In this document: piece after piece, positions 25,751 to 34,536 of the stretch
Layout: every line of letters begins with the position of its first letter
How positions within the stretch are numbered: the stretch's first letter is position 1
Assembly (NCBI GenBank): GCA_018366195.1
Contig: JAGZIN010000015.1
Location: 1-61,830 of the forward strand
Origin: Butyricicoccus pullicaecorum
GTDB taxonomy: Bacteria; Bacillota; Clostridia; Oscillospirales; Butyricicoccaceae
Direction of reading: 5' to 3'
Length of the DNA: 61,830 bases
Notes under the pieces: generated by a model
Database searches by the model: none
Told to the model about the DNA's origin: nothing
The model's input: only the letters and a program-made list of their open reading frames with translations
Made by a program: the position numbers and the translations under genes

Positions 25751-26386
25751 TTAAAATCCCTCCCGCTTCACAATTTGATATTGCAGCGCATTGATGATTG
25801 CGGCTGCAACATTGCTTCCGCCCTTGCGTCCACGTGCAATAATATAGGGTGTCGTTCCGCCCAGAAACAACTCCTTGGACTCCACGACATTGACAAATCC
25901 AACCGGAACCCCAATGACCAACGCCGGCTTGCATACGCCCTCCTCAATCAGCTCATGCAAACGAATCAGCGCGGTTGGTGCATTGCCCACGGCAAAAATC
26001 ACATTGCCCGACAGCTTGCTTGCATATTCCATCGAAACAGCTGCACGGGTAATCCCGCGTGCTTTTGCCTGCTCAGCCACCTCTGGCTCTGCCATAAAGC
26101 AGCGCACGGTTCCTCCAAGCTCTGCCAAAATGGTTTTATTGATGCCCGAAAGCGCCATGGTGGTATCGGTGACAATGGTTGCCCCTTCGGAAAGCGCAGT
26201 CTTTGCCGCACAAATTGCATCGGCAGAAAAACAAAGATTTTCTGCATAATCAAAATCCGCAGTCGTATGAATCACGCGCTTTATGACTTCGGACTGTCCC
26301 TCCGGAAATGTGCGTGCTCCCAGCTCCTGTGTAATCATTGCAAAGCTCTTTTTCTCGATTTCTGATGGCTTCATGATTTGATTCAT
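25751..26386 (-). CDS. cbiC: Precorrin-8X/cobalt-precorrin-8 methylmutase
   Basis: Moves the C-11 methyl group to C-12, giving cobyrinate. 211 aa; the catalytic histidine is probably H40 in VIHTTADFDYAEN. Conserved ALSGINKT, FAVGNAPTAL and GGSNVAAAI segments are present. The ATG overlaps the stop of cobO (ATGA, 26383-26386), indicating coupled translation. Works between the CbiT and CbiA steps. Confidence 0.97.
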   Translation of the reverse strand: MNQIMKPSEIEKKSFAMITQELGARTFPEGQSEVIKRVIHTTADFDYAENLCFSADAICAAKTALSEGATIVTDTTMALSGINKTILAELGGTVRCFMAEPEVAEQAKARGITRAAVSMEYASKLSGNVIFAVGNAPTALIRLHELIEEGVCKPALVIGVPVGFVNVVESKELFLGGTTPYIIARGRKGGSNVAAAIINALQYQIVKREGF

Positions 26387-26913
26387 TGTTCAATCCCCTC
26401 CCGTGCCATAATGCCGCAATCGAATGGGTGCTTTCGCTTGCAAACCTCTGAAATATAGTCGGCTTGTGCCTGCAAACGCTCAGATGGGTCCCGACCTGTC
26501 AGGGCAACTTCCAGTGTATCCGGCTTTTGCTGTAAAAAGGAAATCACCTGCTCCTCCTCCAGAAAGCCACAGGTGATTGCCGCACATACCTCGTCCATCA
26601 CCAGCAGGAACGCATTTTCCCGCACCGCATACTGAGTCGCTGCCTCAAACATGCGAACAATCGCTTCTTTGGTCTGCTGTTTTTCTTCCTCCGTCATGGC
26701 AAATGAAAATTTTCCCACCGGATTGGCGGCCAGCAGGGTAACGCCTGCCTGCCTGCTTAAAAATTGGCATTCTCCCGAGGTTCCATCTTTCAAAAACTGT
26801 GCAATGACGACCTTTTTTCCTCTTCCAATGCTGCGAAGGGCAAGCCCCATTGCAGCTGTTGTCTTTCCCTTTCCATCTCCGCAGTAGAGATGAATCAATC
26901 CTGTTTCACGCAT
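26383..26913 (-). CDS. cobO: Cob(I)yrinic acid a,c-diamide adenosyltransferase
   Basis: Transfers the 5'-deoxyadenosyl group from ATP to Co(I) corrinoids (BtuR/CobA/CobO family). 176 aa with the modified P-loop CGDGKGKTTAAMG (11-23). Conserved LVMDEVCAAI and ALTGRDPSERLQ segments are present. The ATG at 26913 has GGAGG 6 nt upstream and overlaps the end of cbiP by 8 nt; a longer frame begins inside cbiP without ribosome binding site. The symbol avoids confusion with the cobA-type methyltransferase in this operon. Confidence 0.96.
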   Translation of the reverse strand: MRETGLIHLYCGDGKGKTTAAMGLALRSIGRGKKVVIAQFLKDGTSGECQFLSRQAGVTLLAANPVGKFSFAMTEEEKQQTKEAIVRMFEAATQYAVRENAFLLVMDEVCAAITCGFLEEEQVISFLQQKPDTLEVALTGRDPSERLQAQADYISEVCKRKHPFDCGIMAREGIEQ

Positions 26914-28414
26914 GATTTTCCTCCAAGATTCGATACAGGGCAGGCATATCCAGTGCACCGCGCACCAAATCCGCCAGCCTGTCATATTGTTCCTCTTTAT
27001 AGGCAGCGGGGTCAAACGCCTTGATTGCACAGGGGTCAAGCCCCTTTCGCTCCATCAGTGCACCAACCAACGGCTCCAATACCTCCGGCGTATCCAAAAT
27101 CCCATGAAGATAGGTTCCACAAGCGTTTCCGTACACACAGCCATCGAACAGGGTATCTGCTCCACGTTTCAGGGTTTGAAACGGCTGTGCACCCGCTTGC
27201 AGTACTGTTTCTCCCATATGAATTTCATAGCCCGTTGTCCGCGCACCTGCCAGTGCTGCAAAAATGCCCGCAGGCTCTAAAATTTGTCCCACTGCCTGTG
27301 TTGTTGTCTTGACCGCCCGAAAAACGGTCTCCGTCGGCAAAATCCCAATGCCTGCCATCGTACCGCCACTCTCCACACCATCGGGGTCGGAAAGTGTCTG
27401 TCCCATCATTTGATAACCGCCGCAAATTCCCAACACAGGTATTCCGGCTTGATGCAGCCGCACAATCTGCGCTTCCAAGCCGCAGGTTCTCAGCCAGCGT
27501 AAATCGTCCATCGTACTTTTGGTACCCGGCAATACAATCAGGTCTGCGCCTATGAGCTGCTCCGGTGCCGTCACATAACGCACCCCCACGCCCTGCATAC
27601 CTTCCAGCGCACGAAAGTCGGTAAAATTCGACAGATGCGGCAGACGCACCACGGCAATCTGAATCCCTGCCTGTCTCAGCGCTCGATGCTCCAAACGCTC
27701 GGATAAGCTGTCTTCCTCATCTAAATCCAAGGTATGATAGGGCACAACTCCCAGCACAGGCTTTCCGGTCAATGCTTCCAGCTGCTCCAGTCCCGGACGC
27801 AAAATTTCCAAGTCTCCGCGAAATTTATTGATAATCAATCCACAGATAAGATTCTGCTCGTCCGGCTCCAAAAGCTTCACCGTCCCATAGAGCGAAGCAA
27901 ACACACCACCGCGGTCGATATCGCCCACCAAAAGCACAGCTGCATGGGCAAGCTTTGCCATTCCCATGTTGACCAAATCGTCCTGCTTCAAGTTGATTTC
28001 TGCCGGACTTCCAGCACCCTCAATCACAATGATGTCATACTCTGCGGCAAGGCTATCATACGCCTGCTGGACTGCCGGACGCAGCGCTTTCTTTTGCCCC
28101 CAGTATTCCTTGGCAGAGCGATTTCCCAGCACGATACCATTGACAATCACCTGTGAGCCTACATCACTTGTGGGCTTGAGCAATATAGGATTCATGCGTA
28201 CATCGGGTTCAATGCCGGCGGCTTCTGCCTGCATGACCTGTGCACGTCCCATCTCCAAGCCGTCCTTGGTAATGTAGGAATTGAGCGCCATATTCTGCGC
28301 TTTGAATGGCGCAGCCCGATATCCGTCCTGCTTAAAAATGCGGCATAGGGCAGCTGCAATCACACTCTTTCCGGCATTCGATGCCGTGCCCTGTACCATA
28401 ATCGCCTTTGCCAT
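26906..28414 (-). CDS. cbiP: Cobyric acid synthase
   Basis: Glutamine-dependent amidation of four side chains of adenosylcobyrinate a,c-diamide. 502 aa: N-terminal dethiobiotin-synthetase-like ATP domain (MVQGTASNAGKS at 6-17) and C-terminal class I glutaminase domain with nucleophile C331 (LGICGGYQMM) and the catalytic His in GTYLHGI. GAGGTG is 7 nt before the ATG. The first 83 nt also encode the C-terminus of CobD in another frame, an unusually long overlap. Confidence 0.97.
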   Translation of the reverse strand: MAKAIMVQGTASNAGKSVIAAALCRIFKQDGYRAAPFKAQNMALNSYITKDGLEMGRAQVMQAEAAGIEPDVRMNPILLKPTSDVGSQVIVNGIVLGNRSAKEYWGQKKALRPAVQQAYDSLAAEYDIIVIEGAGSPAEINLKQDDLVNMGMAKLAHAAVLLVGDIDRGGVFASLYGTVKLLEPDEQNLICGLIINKFRGDLEILRPGLEQLEALTGKPVLGVVPYHTLDLDEEDSLSERLEHRALRQAGIQIAVVRLPHLSNFTDFRALEGMQGVGVRYVTAPEQLIGADLIVLPGTKSTMDDLRWLRTCGLEAQIVRLHQAGIPVLGICGGYQMMGQTLSDPDGVESGGTMAGIGILPTETVFRAVKTTTQAVGQILEPAGIFAALAGARTTGYEIHMGETVLQAGAQPFQTLKRGADTLFDGCVYGNACGTYLHGILDTPEVLEPLVGALMERKGLDPCAIKAFDPAAYKEEQYDRLADLVRGALDMPALYRILEENHA

Positions 28415-29465
28415 CTGTAATCACCTCTTGCATCTTGTGTATCAGAATCTGGTTGTCCGGTTGCCCACGGACTGCAACACGAAAGTATCCCTTTCCCAGC
28501 CCACGATAGTTTTCACAGCTGCGAATCAAAATCCCGTGCGGCATCAGTCTCTCCCGTAAATCAAACCGTTCCGTATAAAATAGAATGTAATTTGCCTGCG
28601 CCTCAAAAACAGTAAAGCCCATATCTCGAAGTCGCTCGGTCAGCCACATTCGCTGTTTTTTAATCGTCTCTGCGGTTTGCTGCTCCCAGTCTGTACAGGA
28701 AAGCGCTGCAATCCCGCACGCCTCGGCAATGACAGAAACATTCCAAGGCTGTCCCGCCGTATGCAGCCGGTCAATCAGGGCAAAATCATTTGTCATACAC
28801 CAGCCCAGGCGCACGCCCGGAACGGCATACATTTTGGTAAATGCCCGCACAACGACCAGCCGTGAATAGGTTTCCAAATCCGCACGCATGGAGAACGGTT
28901 CGGTCAAAAAGTCCTGAAAGCACTCATCGACCACCAGCCATGTATTGTTTGCTTGACAGCGCTCTAAAATCTGTTGCATCAGTGCTCGCGGCACCGTGCA
29001 GCCGGTCGGATTGTTTGGTGTACACAAGATGACCATGTCCAAATCCGGTGTCAGGGACAGCAAAAACCTTGATGTGAAACCAAATCCCTCCTCTGCCAGC
29101 AGCTTGTGAAACCGAATCTCCGTTCCCTGCTCACAGAGCGCCTGCTCATATTCTCCAAACGTCGGCGCGGTTAAAAGTGCCGTACGCGGCTTGATACAGT
29201 GTACCAGCCGATAGAAAATCTCTGCCGCACCATTGCCACAGAAAAATGCTTCCGGCGGCAAGTTCCAGCGTGCCCCCAAAGCCGCCTTGAGCGCACGGCA
29301 TTGCGGGTCTGGATACCGTGTGCAGTTGTCCACGGCTTGATGCATTGCAGCCTTGACGGTCTGCGGAATTCCACGCGGATTGATATTTGCCGAAAAATCC
29401 AGTGGCTCCCGTCCACCGAACCGGATTCGATAGCTATACACGTCCCCGCCATGTGCATATTGCAT
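28332..29465 (-). CDS. cobD: Threonine-phosphate decarboxylase CobD
   Basis: PLP enzyme making (R)-1-amino-2-propanol phosphate, the linker of the nucleotide loop. 377 aa; N-terminus MQYAHGGDVY and LDFSANINPRG are typical of CobD, and the PLP lysine is K211 (RAFTKMYAVPGVRLGW). Histidinol-phosphate aminotransferases are close relatives, but the N-terminal motif and the context favour CobD. The last 27 residues run into cbiP in another frame and hold four cysteines (ECRKECDCSC). I started at ATG 29465; an upstream in-frame codon at 29513 overlaps cbiB. Confidence 0.93.
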   Translation of the reverse strand: MQYAHGGDVYSYRIRFGGREPLDFSANINPRGIPQTVKAAMHQAVDNCTRYPDPQCRALKAALGARWNLPPEAFFCGNGAAEIFYRLVHCIKPRTALLTAPTFGEYEQALCEQGTEIRFHKLLAEEGFGFTSRFLLSLTPDLDMVILCTPNNPTGCTVPRALMQQILERCQANNTWLVVDECFQDFLTEPFSMRADLETYSRLVVVRAFTKMYAVPGVRLGWCMTNDFALIDRLHTAGQPWNVSVIAEACGIAALSCTDWEQQTAETIKKQRMWLTERLRDMGFTVFEAQANYILFYTERFDLRERLMPHGILIRSCENYRGLGKGYFRVAVRGQPDNQILIHKMQEVITDGKGDYGTGHGIECRKECDCSCPMPHF

Positions 29466-29481
29466 GGATAACACCTCTTTT

Positions 29482-30435
29482 CTATCCAAATAGCAGCCGA
29501 ATCCCGATTCCAAGTGCCAGCATAATCAGCGATGCTCCCGTCATCAGACGTTCTGCGCGTGCAATATCATTGCGGTCTATCCGGCGGTCAGGGTCCCCAA
29601 TAAACGGCTTTTCCATATACTTTCCAAAATAAACGGCATCTCCCGCCAGCTGAATGTGCAGTGCTCCGGCGCAAACCGATTCCGTCTGTGCTGAATTGGG
29701 GCTTTTATGATGATACCGGTCGCGCCGAAAGATACGCAGTGCATTCTGATTGTCCAGCCCCAACATACCCGCAGCTGCAATCATACAAATTGCAGCAAGC
29801 CTTGCGGGAATCCAATTGAATATATCATCTGCTTTTGCAGAACATTTTCCAAGATATTCGTAGCGGTCATTGTGATATCCCACCATGGAATCCAAGGTAT
29901 TGACCGCCTTATAGAAAAACCCAAGCGGCGCACCGCCCATGAGCATATAAATCATCGGTGCAATCACACCATCTGTTGTATTTTCTGCAATGGTTTCCAC
30001 CGCAGCCTTGATGACACCCTCTTCATCTAACGCGTCTGTATCACGCCCTACATACATGGAAACCGCACGCCGCCCCTCCTCCAGAGAATGAGCCAGCGCA
30101 ATATAAACATGCTTTCCGGCATCTGCAAGCGAACGCCGTGCAAAAATCTGGTAACACAGCCAAGTCTGAACACCAAGATACAGTACCAAATGAACCTTCC
30201 AGCAAATCCATAAGAGAAGCGCTGGCACCGCAAAACTCAGACCGCATACCACAACCCATAAAATCCCGCCTGCTATGGTCATTGCCAAGGGCGTATCCGG
30301 AAAAATACGCCGCAGCAGGCGTTCGGTTTTGGAAATCATCGTTCCCATCGCACAAACCGGGTGCCATACCCCTTGCGGGTCTCCCAGCAGGCAGTCCAAA
30401 AGAAATCCCAATAAAACTGCCAATATCACTGTCAT
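29482..30435 (-). CDS. cbiB: Adenosylcobinamide-phosphate synthase CbiB
   Basis: Membrane enzyme that attaches aminopropanol phosphate to adenosylcobyric acid. 317 aa with five or so hydrophobic spans; conserved GDPQGVWHPVCAMG near the N-terminus, ENTTDGVIAPM in the middle and SPNSAQTESVCAGAL. The start is 3 nt after the stop of the CobU-like gene; it ends 16 nt before cobD, its functional partner. Confidence 0.96.
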   Translation of the reverse strand: MTVILAVLLGFLLDCLLGDPQGVWHPVCAMGTMISKTERLLRRIFPDTPLAMTIAGGILWVVVCGLSFAVPALLLWICWKVHLVLYLGVQTWLCYQIFARRSLADAGKHVYIALAHSLEEGRRAVSMYVGRDTDALDEEGVIKAAVETIAENTTDGVIAPMIYMLMGGAPLGFFYKAVNTLDSMVGYHNDRYEYLGKCSAKADDIFNWIPARLAAICMIAAAGMLGLDNQNALRIFRRDRYHHKSPNSAQTESVCAGALHIQLAGDAVYFGKYMEKPFIGDPDRRIDRNDIARAERLMTGASLIMLALGIGIRLLFG

Positions 30436-30438
30436 GCG

Positions 30439-30816
30439 CTACACTCCCTTAATTTTCTGTGCAATTCCGGCGCGTACCCAATAAACGACATCTGCACGCG
30501 CAGCCAAATCACAGCACAGCCGCCCCACAGCCTCCCGCCAAAGCTCCGGCTCCCGCTCGGCAGGAACCACGCCGCAGCCAACCTCATCACACAAAACAAT
30601 TTTTCCTTCCAAAAGCTCCAAAAGGGCTGGTACAGCCATCTGTTCCGCAAGTGCACGGCGCACCAAATGCTGTACATTGTAAACAGCACGCTTGTGCAGG
30701 AGCATTTCCAAGTCAACCTGTGCCCCGTCTGCAAGCTCCTCGGGCAACAGGTCAAACTCCTTTTGTGCGAAAGCGCGTTTTCCCTGATACGCACCGCCCA
30801 CAATCAAACAATTCAT
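30439..30816 (-). CDS. Short CobU-like protein, degenerate
   Basis: 125 aa related to the bifunctional adenosylcobinamide kinase/guanylyltransferase CobU but much shorter (CobU is about 180 aa, and a full copy lies at 31586-32119). It keeps a P-loop-like GGAYQGKR at the start and the C-terminal CobU pattern LCDEVGCGVVPAEREPELW followed by RADVVYWVRAGI. The middle with the guanylylated histidine is missing, and the usual GKS/T of the P-loop is GKR. It overlaps cobS by 4 nt, so it is not a recent deletion. Activity is doubtful; a regulatory or partner role is possible. Confidence 0.8.
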   Translation of the reverse strand: MNCLIVGGAYQGKRAFAQKEFDLLPEELADGAQVDLEMLLHKRAVYNVQHLVRRALAEQMAVPALLELLEGKIVLCDEVGCGVVPAEREPELWREAVGRLCCDLAARADVVYWVRAGIAQKIKGV

Positions 30817-31586
30817 AAGAGCAGTCCTCCCAGCGCTGCCGCCGCTAAAAATAACAGCTCGTTTGTAGAAATCAAAAATCCTGCAAGGTCTCCCGTAATT
30901 CCACCAAATCGTGTCATACACAGCTTCTGATTGACATAACTCCAAGCAAAGTACAGCACCAACAGCAAAACCATATAAACTTGCAGCTGCAACAGCAGAG
31001 CAATCACTGCAAAACAAATCTGTTCCATACGCAAAATCCGTTCTGCCGCCTTACGGTCACTGTTTCCCGCAAAGATAAAGGCAAGTCCGGTATTCTTGGC
31101 ACAGGGAATCGAAACCACTGCACAGGCACCTGCCATACGAGCAGCCGCAAAACCGACCCATACCGGAAATAATACATAGGGCTTGTCGTAAATCTGCGCA
31201 AAGAGTGCAACTTCTCCAAGCAGAAAGGCAACCATTCCGAGCAGACCAAAGGCACCAAGATGCGGGTCTTTCATGATTTCGAGCCGTTTGTCCGGTTCGG
31301 CATGGGAACCCATCGCATCACAGGTATCTGCCAATCCGTCCAGATGGATACCGCCGGAAATCAGAACGGGCAACAGGGCAGCGCCCACCGCATAGAACAG
31401 CGGTGCCGCCTCTGCGCCAAAGCAAAAGATAAACCAGAGCCATTCACACAGCCCAATGAGTGCCCCGACGAGCGGCAGGAAGCACAGCGCATACCGCATA
31501 TTTTCCCGTTTCCACGGCACATGCGGCATGGGCACAATCGAGTACATCGAAAAGGTGATGCACAGTCCATTCCATAAATTTTTCAT
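30813..31586 (-). CDS. cobS: Adenosylcobinamide-GDP ribazoletransferase (cobalamin synthase)
   Basis: Membrane enzyme joining adenosylcobinamide-GDP with alpha-ribazole (phosphate) to make (phospho)adenosylcobalamin. 257 aa, several spans, with the conserved GGIHLDGLADTCDAMGSH metal-binding motif and KDPHLGAFG. Starts at ATG 31586, sharing one base with the cobU stop (TGATG). An in-frame codon at 31625 lies inside cobU. Confidence 0.96.
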   Translation of the reverse strand: MKNLWNGLCITFSMYSIVPMPHVPWKRENMRYALCFLPLVGALIGLCEWLWFIFCFGAEAAPLFYAVGAALLPVLISGGIHLDGLADTCDAMGSHAEPDKRLEIMKDPHLGAFGLLGMVAFLLGEVALFAQIYDKPYVLFPVWVGFAAARMAGACAVVSIPCAKNTGLAFIFAGNSDRKAAERILRMEQICFAVIALLLQLQVYMVLLLVLYFAWSYVNQKLCMTRFGGITGDLAGFLISTNELLFLAAAALGGLLL

Positions 31587-32119
31587 CACAAAATCTTCCC
31601 TTTCTGCGCAACCAAAATGCCGCACACGGTATAGAGCACGACATCTGCCCGTTCAGCAAGTGCACCGTTGATTTGTCCCAGCATACGCATATACTGCATG
31701 GTTTCTTCCGGATATCTCTCGCCATCTGAAAAAATCTCATTTGTGACAACGACCAAATCCTGACATTGCGCCCGCAGGGCATCTATCCCCCGCAGGATAC
31801 CTGTGACGGCATAGGCTTGTCCGACACCGTCCGGGGAAAATTGTTCATTCGCCAGCAGATTTGACATACATTCCAGCAAAATGCCATCATACTGCCGTTC
31901 GAGCTTCAGATGTTCCAGACCGGTATAGCGCTCTACCGTATCAAAGCCCTTTCCGGCGCGCAGCTTATGATGCCGCAGCATACGCGCCCTCGCCGCCTGT
32001 CCAAAAGGCTGCATTGTGGCAAGATACAAGCGGCTTCCCCGCGCGGCACGCTCGCACAAAATGCGTTCTGCCTGTGCCGATTTTCCACTCGCCGCGCCCC
32101 CTGTAATCACAATCAGCAT
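31586..32119 (-). CDS. cobU: Adenosylcobinamide kinase/guanylyltransferase
   Basis: Phosphorylates adenosylcobinamide and adds GMP. 177 aa with P-loop TGGAASGKS (6-14), YLATMQPFG (the ATP-binding region) and RHHKLRAGKGFDTVE, which holds the likely guanylylated histidine (H50 or H51). VVTNEIFSDGERYPEE replaces the more usual NEVG-GIVP segment. Full length; the functional copy of the two CobU-type genes. Nine nt follow cobT. Confidence 0.94.
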   Translation of the reverse strand: MLIVITGGAASGKSAQAERILCERAARGSRLYLATMQPFGQAARARMLRHHKLRAGKGFDTVERYTGLEHLKLERQYDGILLECMSNLLANEQFSPDGVGQAYAVTGILRGIDALRAQCQDLVVVTNEIFSDGERYPEETMQYMRMLGQINGALAERADVVLYTVCGILVAQKGKIL

Positions 32120-32128
32120 CGTTTCACC

Positions 32129-33187
32129 TCATGTCAGCGGCTGATAGGCGGGAATCGCTGTATCCGCAAAGCAGGGCATTTCATCATATACGGACAACGC
32201 CAAATCCAAAAGAGCAATGGCAGCCACCGCTCCAGTTCCTTCGCCAAGGCGCATACCTGCTGTAATGAACGGCTTTGCCTCCAACGCGTCCAGCAGAATC
32301 TGTCCTGCCGGCTCTTGGGAAGCATGGGAAAACACCATATAATCACGCACGGTCGGACACAGCCGAACGGCACACAGCGCAGCCGCAGCCGTAATCACAC
32401 CATCTGCTACAACAGGCAATCCATTTGCAGCCGCCCCCAAATAAAACCCTGTAATACCGGCAAGGTCAAAGCCTCCCACCTTGGAAAGCACATCAATCGG
32501 ATCTGCCGCATCGGGCTGATTCCTTGCAATAGCAGTGCGAATTGCCTCGACCTTGCGTGCCAATCCCTCCGTGGACAGACCTGCACCGCGCCCTGTGACC
32601 TCATGAACCGCTCTGCCTGTTAAAACGGCTGTGACCGCTGATGTGGTGGTGGTATTGCCGATGCCCATTTCACCCACTGCCGTGAGCTGGTCTCCACGTC
32701 TTTTGCAGTGTTCTGCCATCTCAATGCCCACTTCAATCGCGCGAATACAGTCCGCCCGCGACATTGCAGCACCCTTTGTCATGTCTGCCGTTCCATAGGC
32801 TATTTTCCGGTGCATGATTTGCTCTCCTGCAATATCCCGTGCAACCCCGATATCAACCGGAAGCACCTGCACACCGATTCGAGCTGCCATGCGGCAGACA
32901 GAGGTTTGTGCACGATTCAGGTTTTCTGTGACAATCGCGGTCACCTCCTGCCCGCACTGCGTCACGCCCTGTGCCACAACCCCATTATCTGCACAAAACA
33001 CTGCTACGGTACGCTGTCTGATAGACGGCTTCACACAGCGCTGAACCCCTGCAAGCTGTATGATGGTATCCTGCAAACGTCCCAAGCTGCCCAGCGGAAT
33101 CGCAAGATTGGAAAAATATGTATATGCCTCCTGCATACTGTGTGCACACAGCGGCTTAATTGCTTGTTTACATGCTTCCAAAGTCAT
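32129..33187 (-). CDS. cobT: Nicotinate-nucleotide--dimethylbenzimidazole phosphoribosyltransferase
   Basis: Activates the lower-ligand base as alpha-ribazole phosphate. 352 aa with the family motifs VFCADNGVVAQGVTQ, GEMGIGNTTTTSAV and TGRGAGLS, and the catalytic Glu near the C-terminus (MRLGEGTGA). ATGA overlap with cbiA. CobT substrate range decides which lower ligand is used; no benzimidazole synthesis gene (bzaABCDE or bluB) is in the window, so the base may be made elsewhere or taken up. Confidence 0.97.
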   Translation of the reverse strand: MTLEACKQAIKPLCAHSMQEAYTYFSNLAIPLGSLGRLQDTIIQLAGVQRCVKPSIRQRTVAVFCADNGVVAQGVTQCGQEVTAIVTENLNRAQTSVCRMAARIGVQVLPVDIGVARDIAGEQIMHRKIAYGTADMTKGAAMSRADCIRAIEVGIEMAEHCKRRGDQLTAVGEMGIGNTTTTSAVTAVLTGRAVHEVTGRGAGLSTEGLARKVEAIRTAIARNQPDAADPIDVLSKVGGFDLAGITGFYLGAAANGLPVVADGVITAAAALCAVRLCPTVRDYMVFSHASQEPAGQILLDALEAKPFITAGMRLGEGTGAVAAIALLDLALSVYDEMPCFADTAIPAYQPLT

Positions 33188-34536
33188 TTTTTATGCCTCA
33201 TTTCCATACAGGTGCGTAAAAATCGCTGAGCCACCGATACCTGTCCGCGAAAATATAAATGCGGATAGCCCGCATACATGTGTGCATTTGCAAAGACACA
33301 TTGCCACTGCTTTCCGTTCCGCTTTTGTGCGGTAAAGGCATCTCCTGCACAGTCTGACTTGGAGTAATGAAACTCATGCGCACGCAGAGTCTGCCCTTTT
33401 TCACAAAGCATGGTATCCTCTTGTGCAGTCAAGGTGACATATCCAAAATTTTGCAGGCGCGGTGTCAGCTCTGTACGCACAGGCAGTACGCCAGCCATGG
33501 GCGCAGTCTGTGTGTCTTTCACCAGCTCGTTTCCCAAATATAGGAAACCGCCGCACTCGGCAATGACAGGCAGCCCTGCCTCTATCTGTCTGCGCATACA
33601 ATCCCGCATGGCAACATTCTGCGCAATTTGCTCCAGATACAGCTCCGGATATCCGCCGCCCAGATACAGCCCGTCGATTCCCTCAGGAAGCTGCGCATCG
33701 GTCAGCGGAGAGAATGGAATCAGCTGTGCGCCCAGTTCGGTCAGCAAATCCAGATTATCCTGATAATAAAAACAAAACGCTGCATCTTGCGCAACTGCAA
33801 TCCGTACAGACAGTTTTTCATATTCTTTCGGCACAGGCGGTGCAAGCGGCGGCGCACTGTGCGCCAGCTCCAGCAGTCCGTTCAAGTCCAGCCCTTCACA
33901 GGCTGCATCTGCCAAAAGGTCAAGCTGTCTGTGTAGATTTGGCAGTTCTCCCGCCGTCACCAGTCCCAAATGCCGCTCGGGAAGCTCTGCCTCCGGAACA
34001 GGCGGCAGGTATCCATACACCCGCACACCTGCCTTTTGTACGATGTCACGGTAAAACGGATACATGCCTGCTGTCACTCCATTGAGAATGACACCTCGGA
34101 TTGTATTTTCCGCAAACTGTGTAAATCCGGAAATCATTGCTGCCAAAGAAAGCGCCTGTCCCTTTGGACGCACAACCAGCACGACCGGTGTTTGACTGGC
34201 ACGGGCAACATGCGCAGCAGATGCCTCGTCGGTTGACCCGATGCCATCATAAAAGCCCATCACGCCTTCCACCACACCAACACGTCCGCCGGATAAATGG
34301 CACGACAGCAATTCACACACTTCCTGCTCCTGTAAAAAGAATAAATCCAGATTGTATGAAGGCAGCCCCAGCGCTTCCCTGTGGAACATGGGGTCGATAT
34401 AGTCCGGCCCGCACTTAAATGCACACAAATCCAACCCCTGCCGCTGCCACGCACGAAGCAGAGCGCTGGATACCGTTGTTTTGCCACAGCCGCTGCCCGT
34501 TCCTGCAATCAGCAAGCGGGGCTGTTCATGCTTCAT
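33184..34536 (-). CDS. cbiA: Cobyrinic acid a,c-diamide synthase
   Basis: Glutamine-dependent amidation of side chains a and c of cobyrinate. 450 aa: N-terminal P-loop TGSGCGKTTVSSAL (about 12-25), KCGPDYIDPMFH, then a C-terminal glutaminase domain with the nucleophile Cys in IAECGGFLYLG and a histidine in REFHYS-like (HEFHYSKSD). Overlaps cbiET by 11 nt and cobT by 4 nt. Confidence 0.96.
   Translation of the reverse strand: MKHEQPRLLIAGTGSGCGKTTVSSALLRAWQRQGLDLCAFKCGPDYIDPMFHREALGLPSYNLDLFFLQEQEVCELLSCHLSGGRVGVVEGVMGFYDGIGSTDEASAAHVARASQTPVVLVVRPKGQALSLAAMISGFTQFAENTIRGVILNGVTAGMYPFYRDIVQKAGVRVYGYLPPVPEAELPERHLGLVTAGELPNLHRQLDLLADAACEGLDLNGLLELAHSAPPLAPPVPKEYEKLSVRIAVAQDAAFCFYYQDNLDLLTELGAQLIPFSPLTDAQLPEGIDGLYLGGGYPELYLEQIAQNVAMRDCMRRQIEAGLPVIAECGGFLYLGNELVKDTQTAPMAGVLPVRTELTPRLQNFGYVTLTAQEDTMLCEKGQTLRAHEFHYSKSDCAGDAFTAQKRNGKQWQCVFANAHMYAGYPHLYFRGQVSVAQRFLRTCMEMRHKK

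Noticed and set aside
30439..30816. Recent truncation of a full cobU gene
   Set aside because: Its start overlaps cobS by 4 nt and its end is 3 nt from cbiB, so there is no missing flank; it looks like an old, stable short form.
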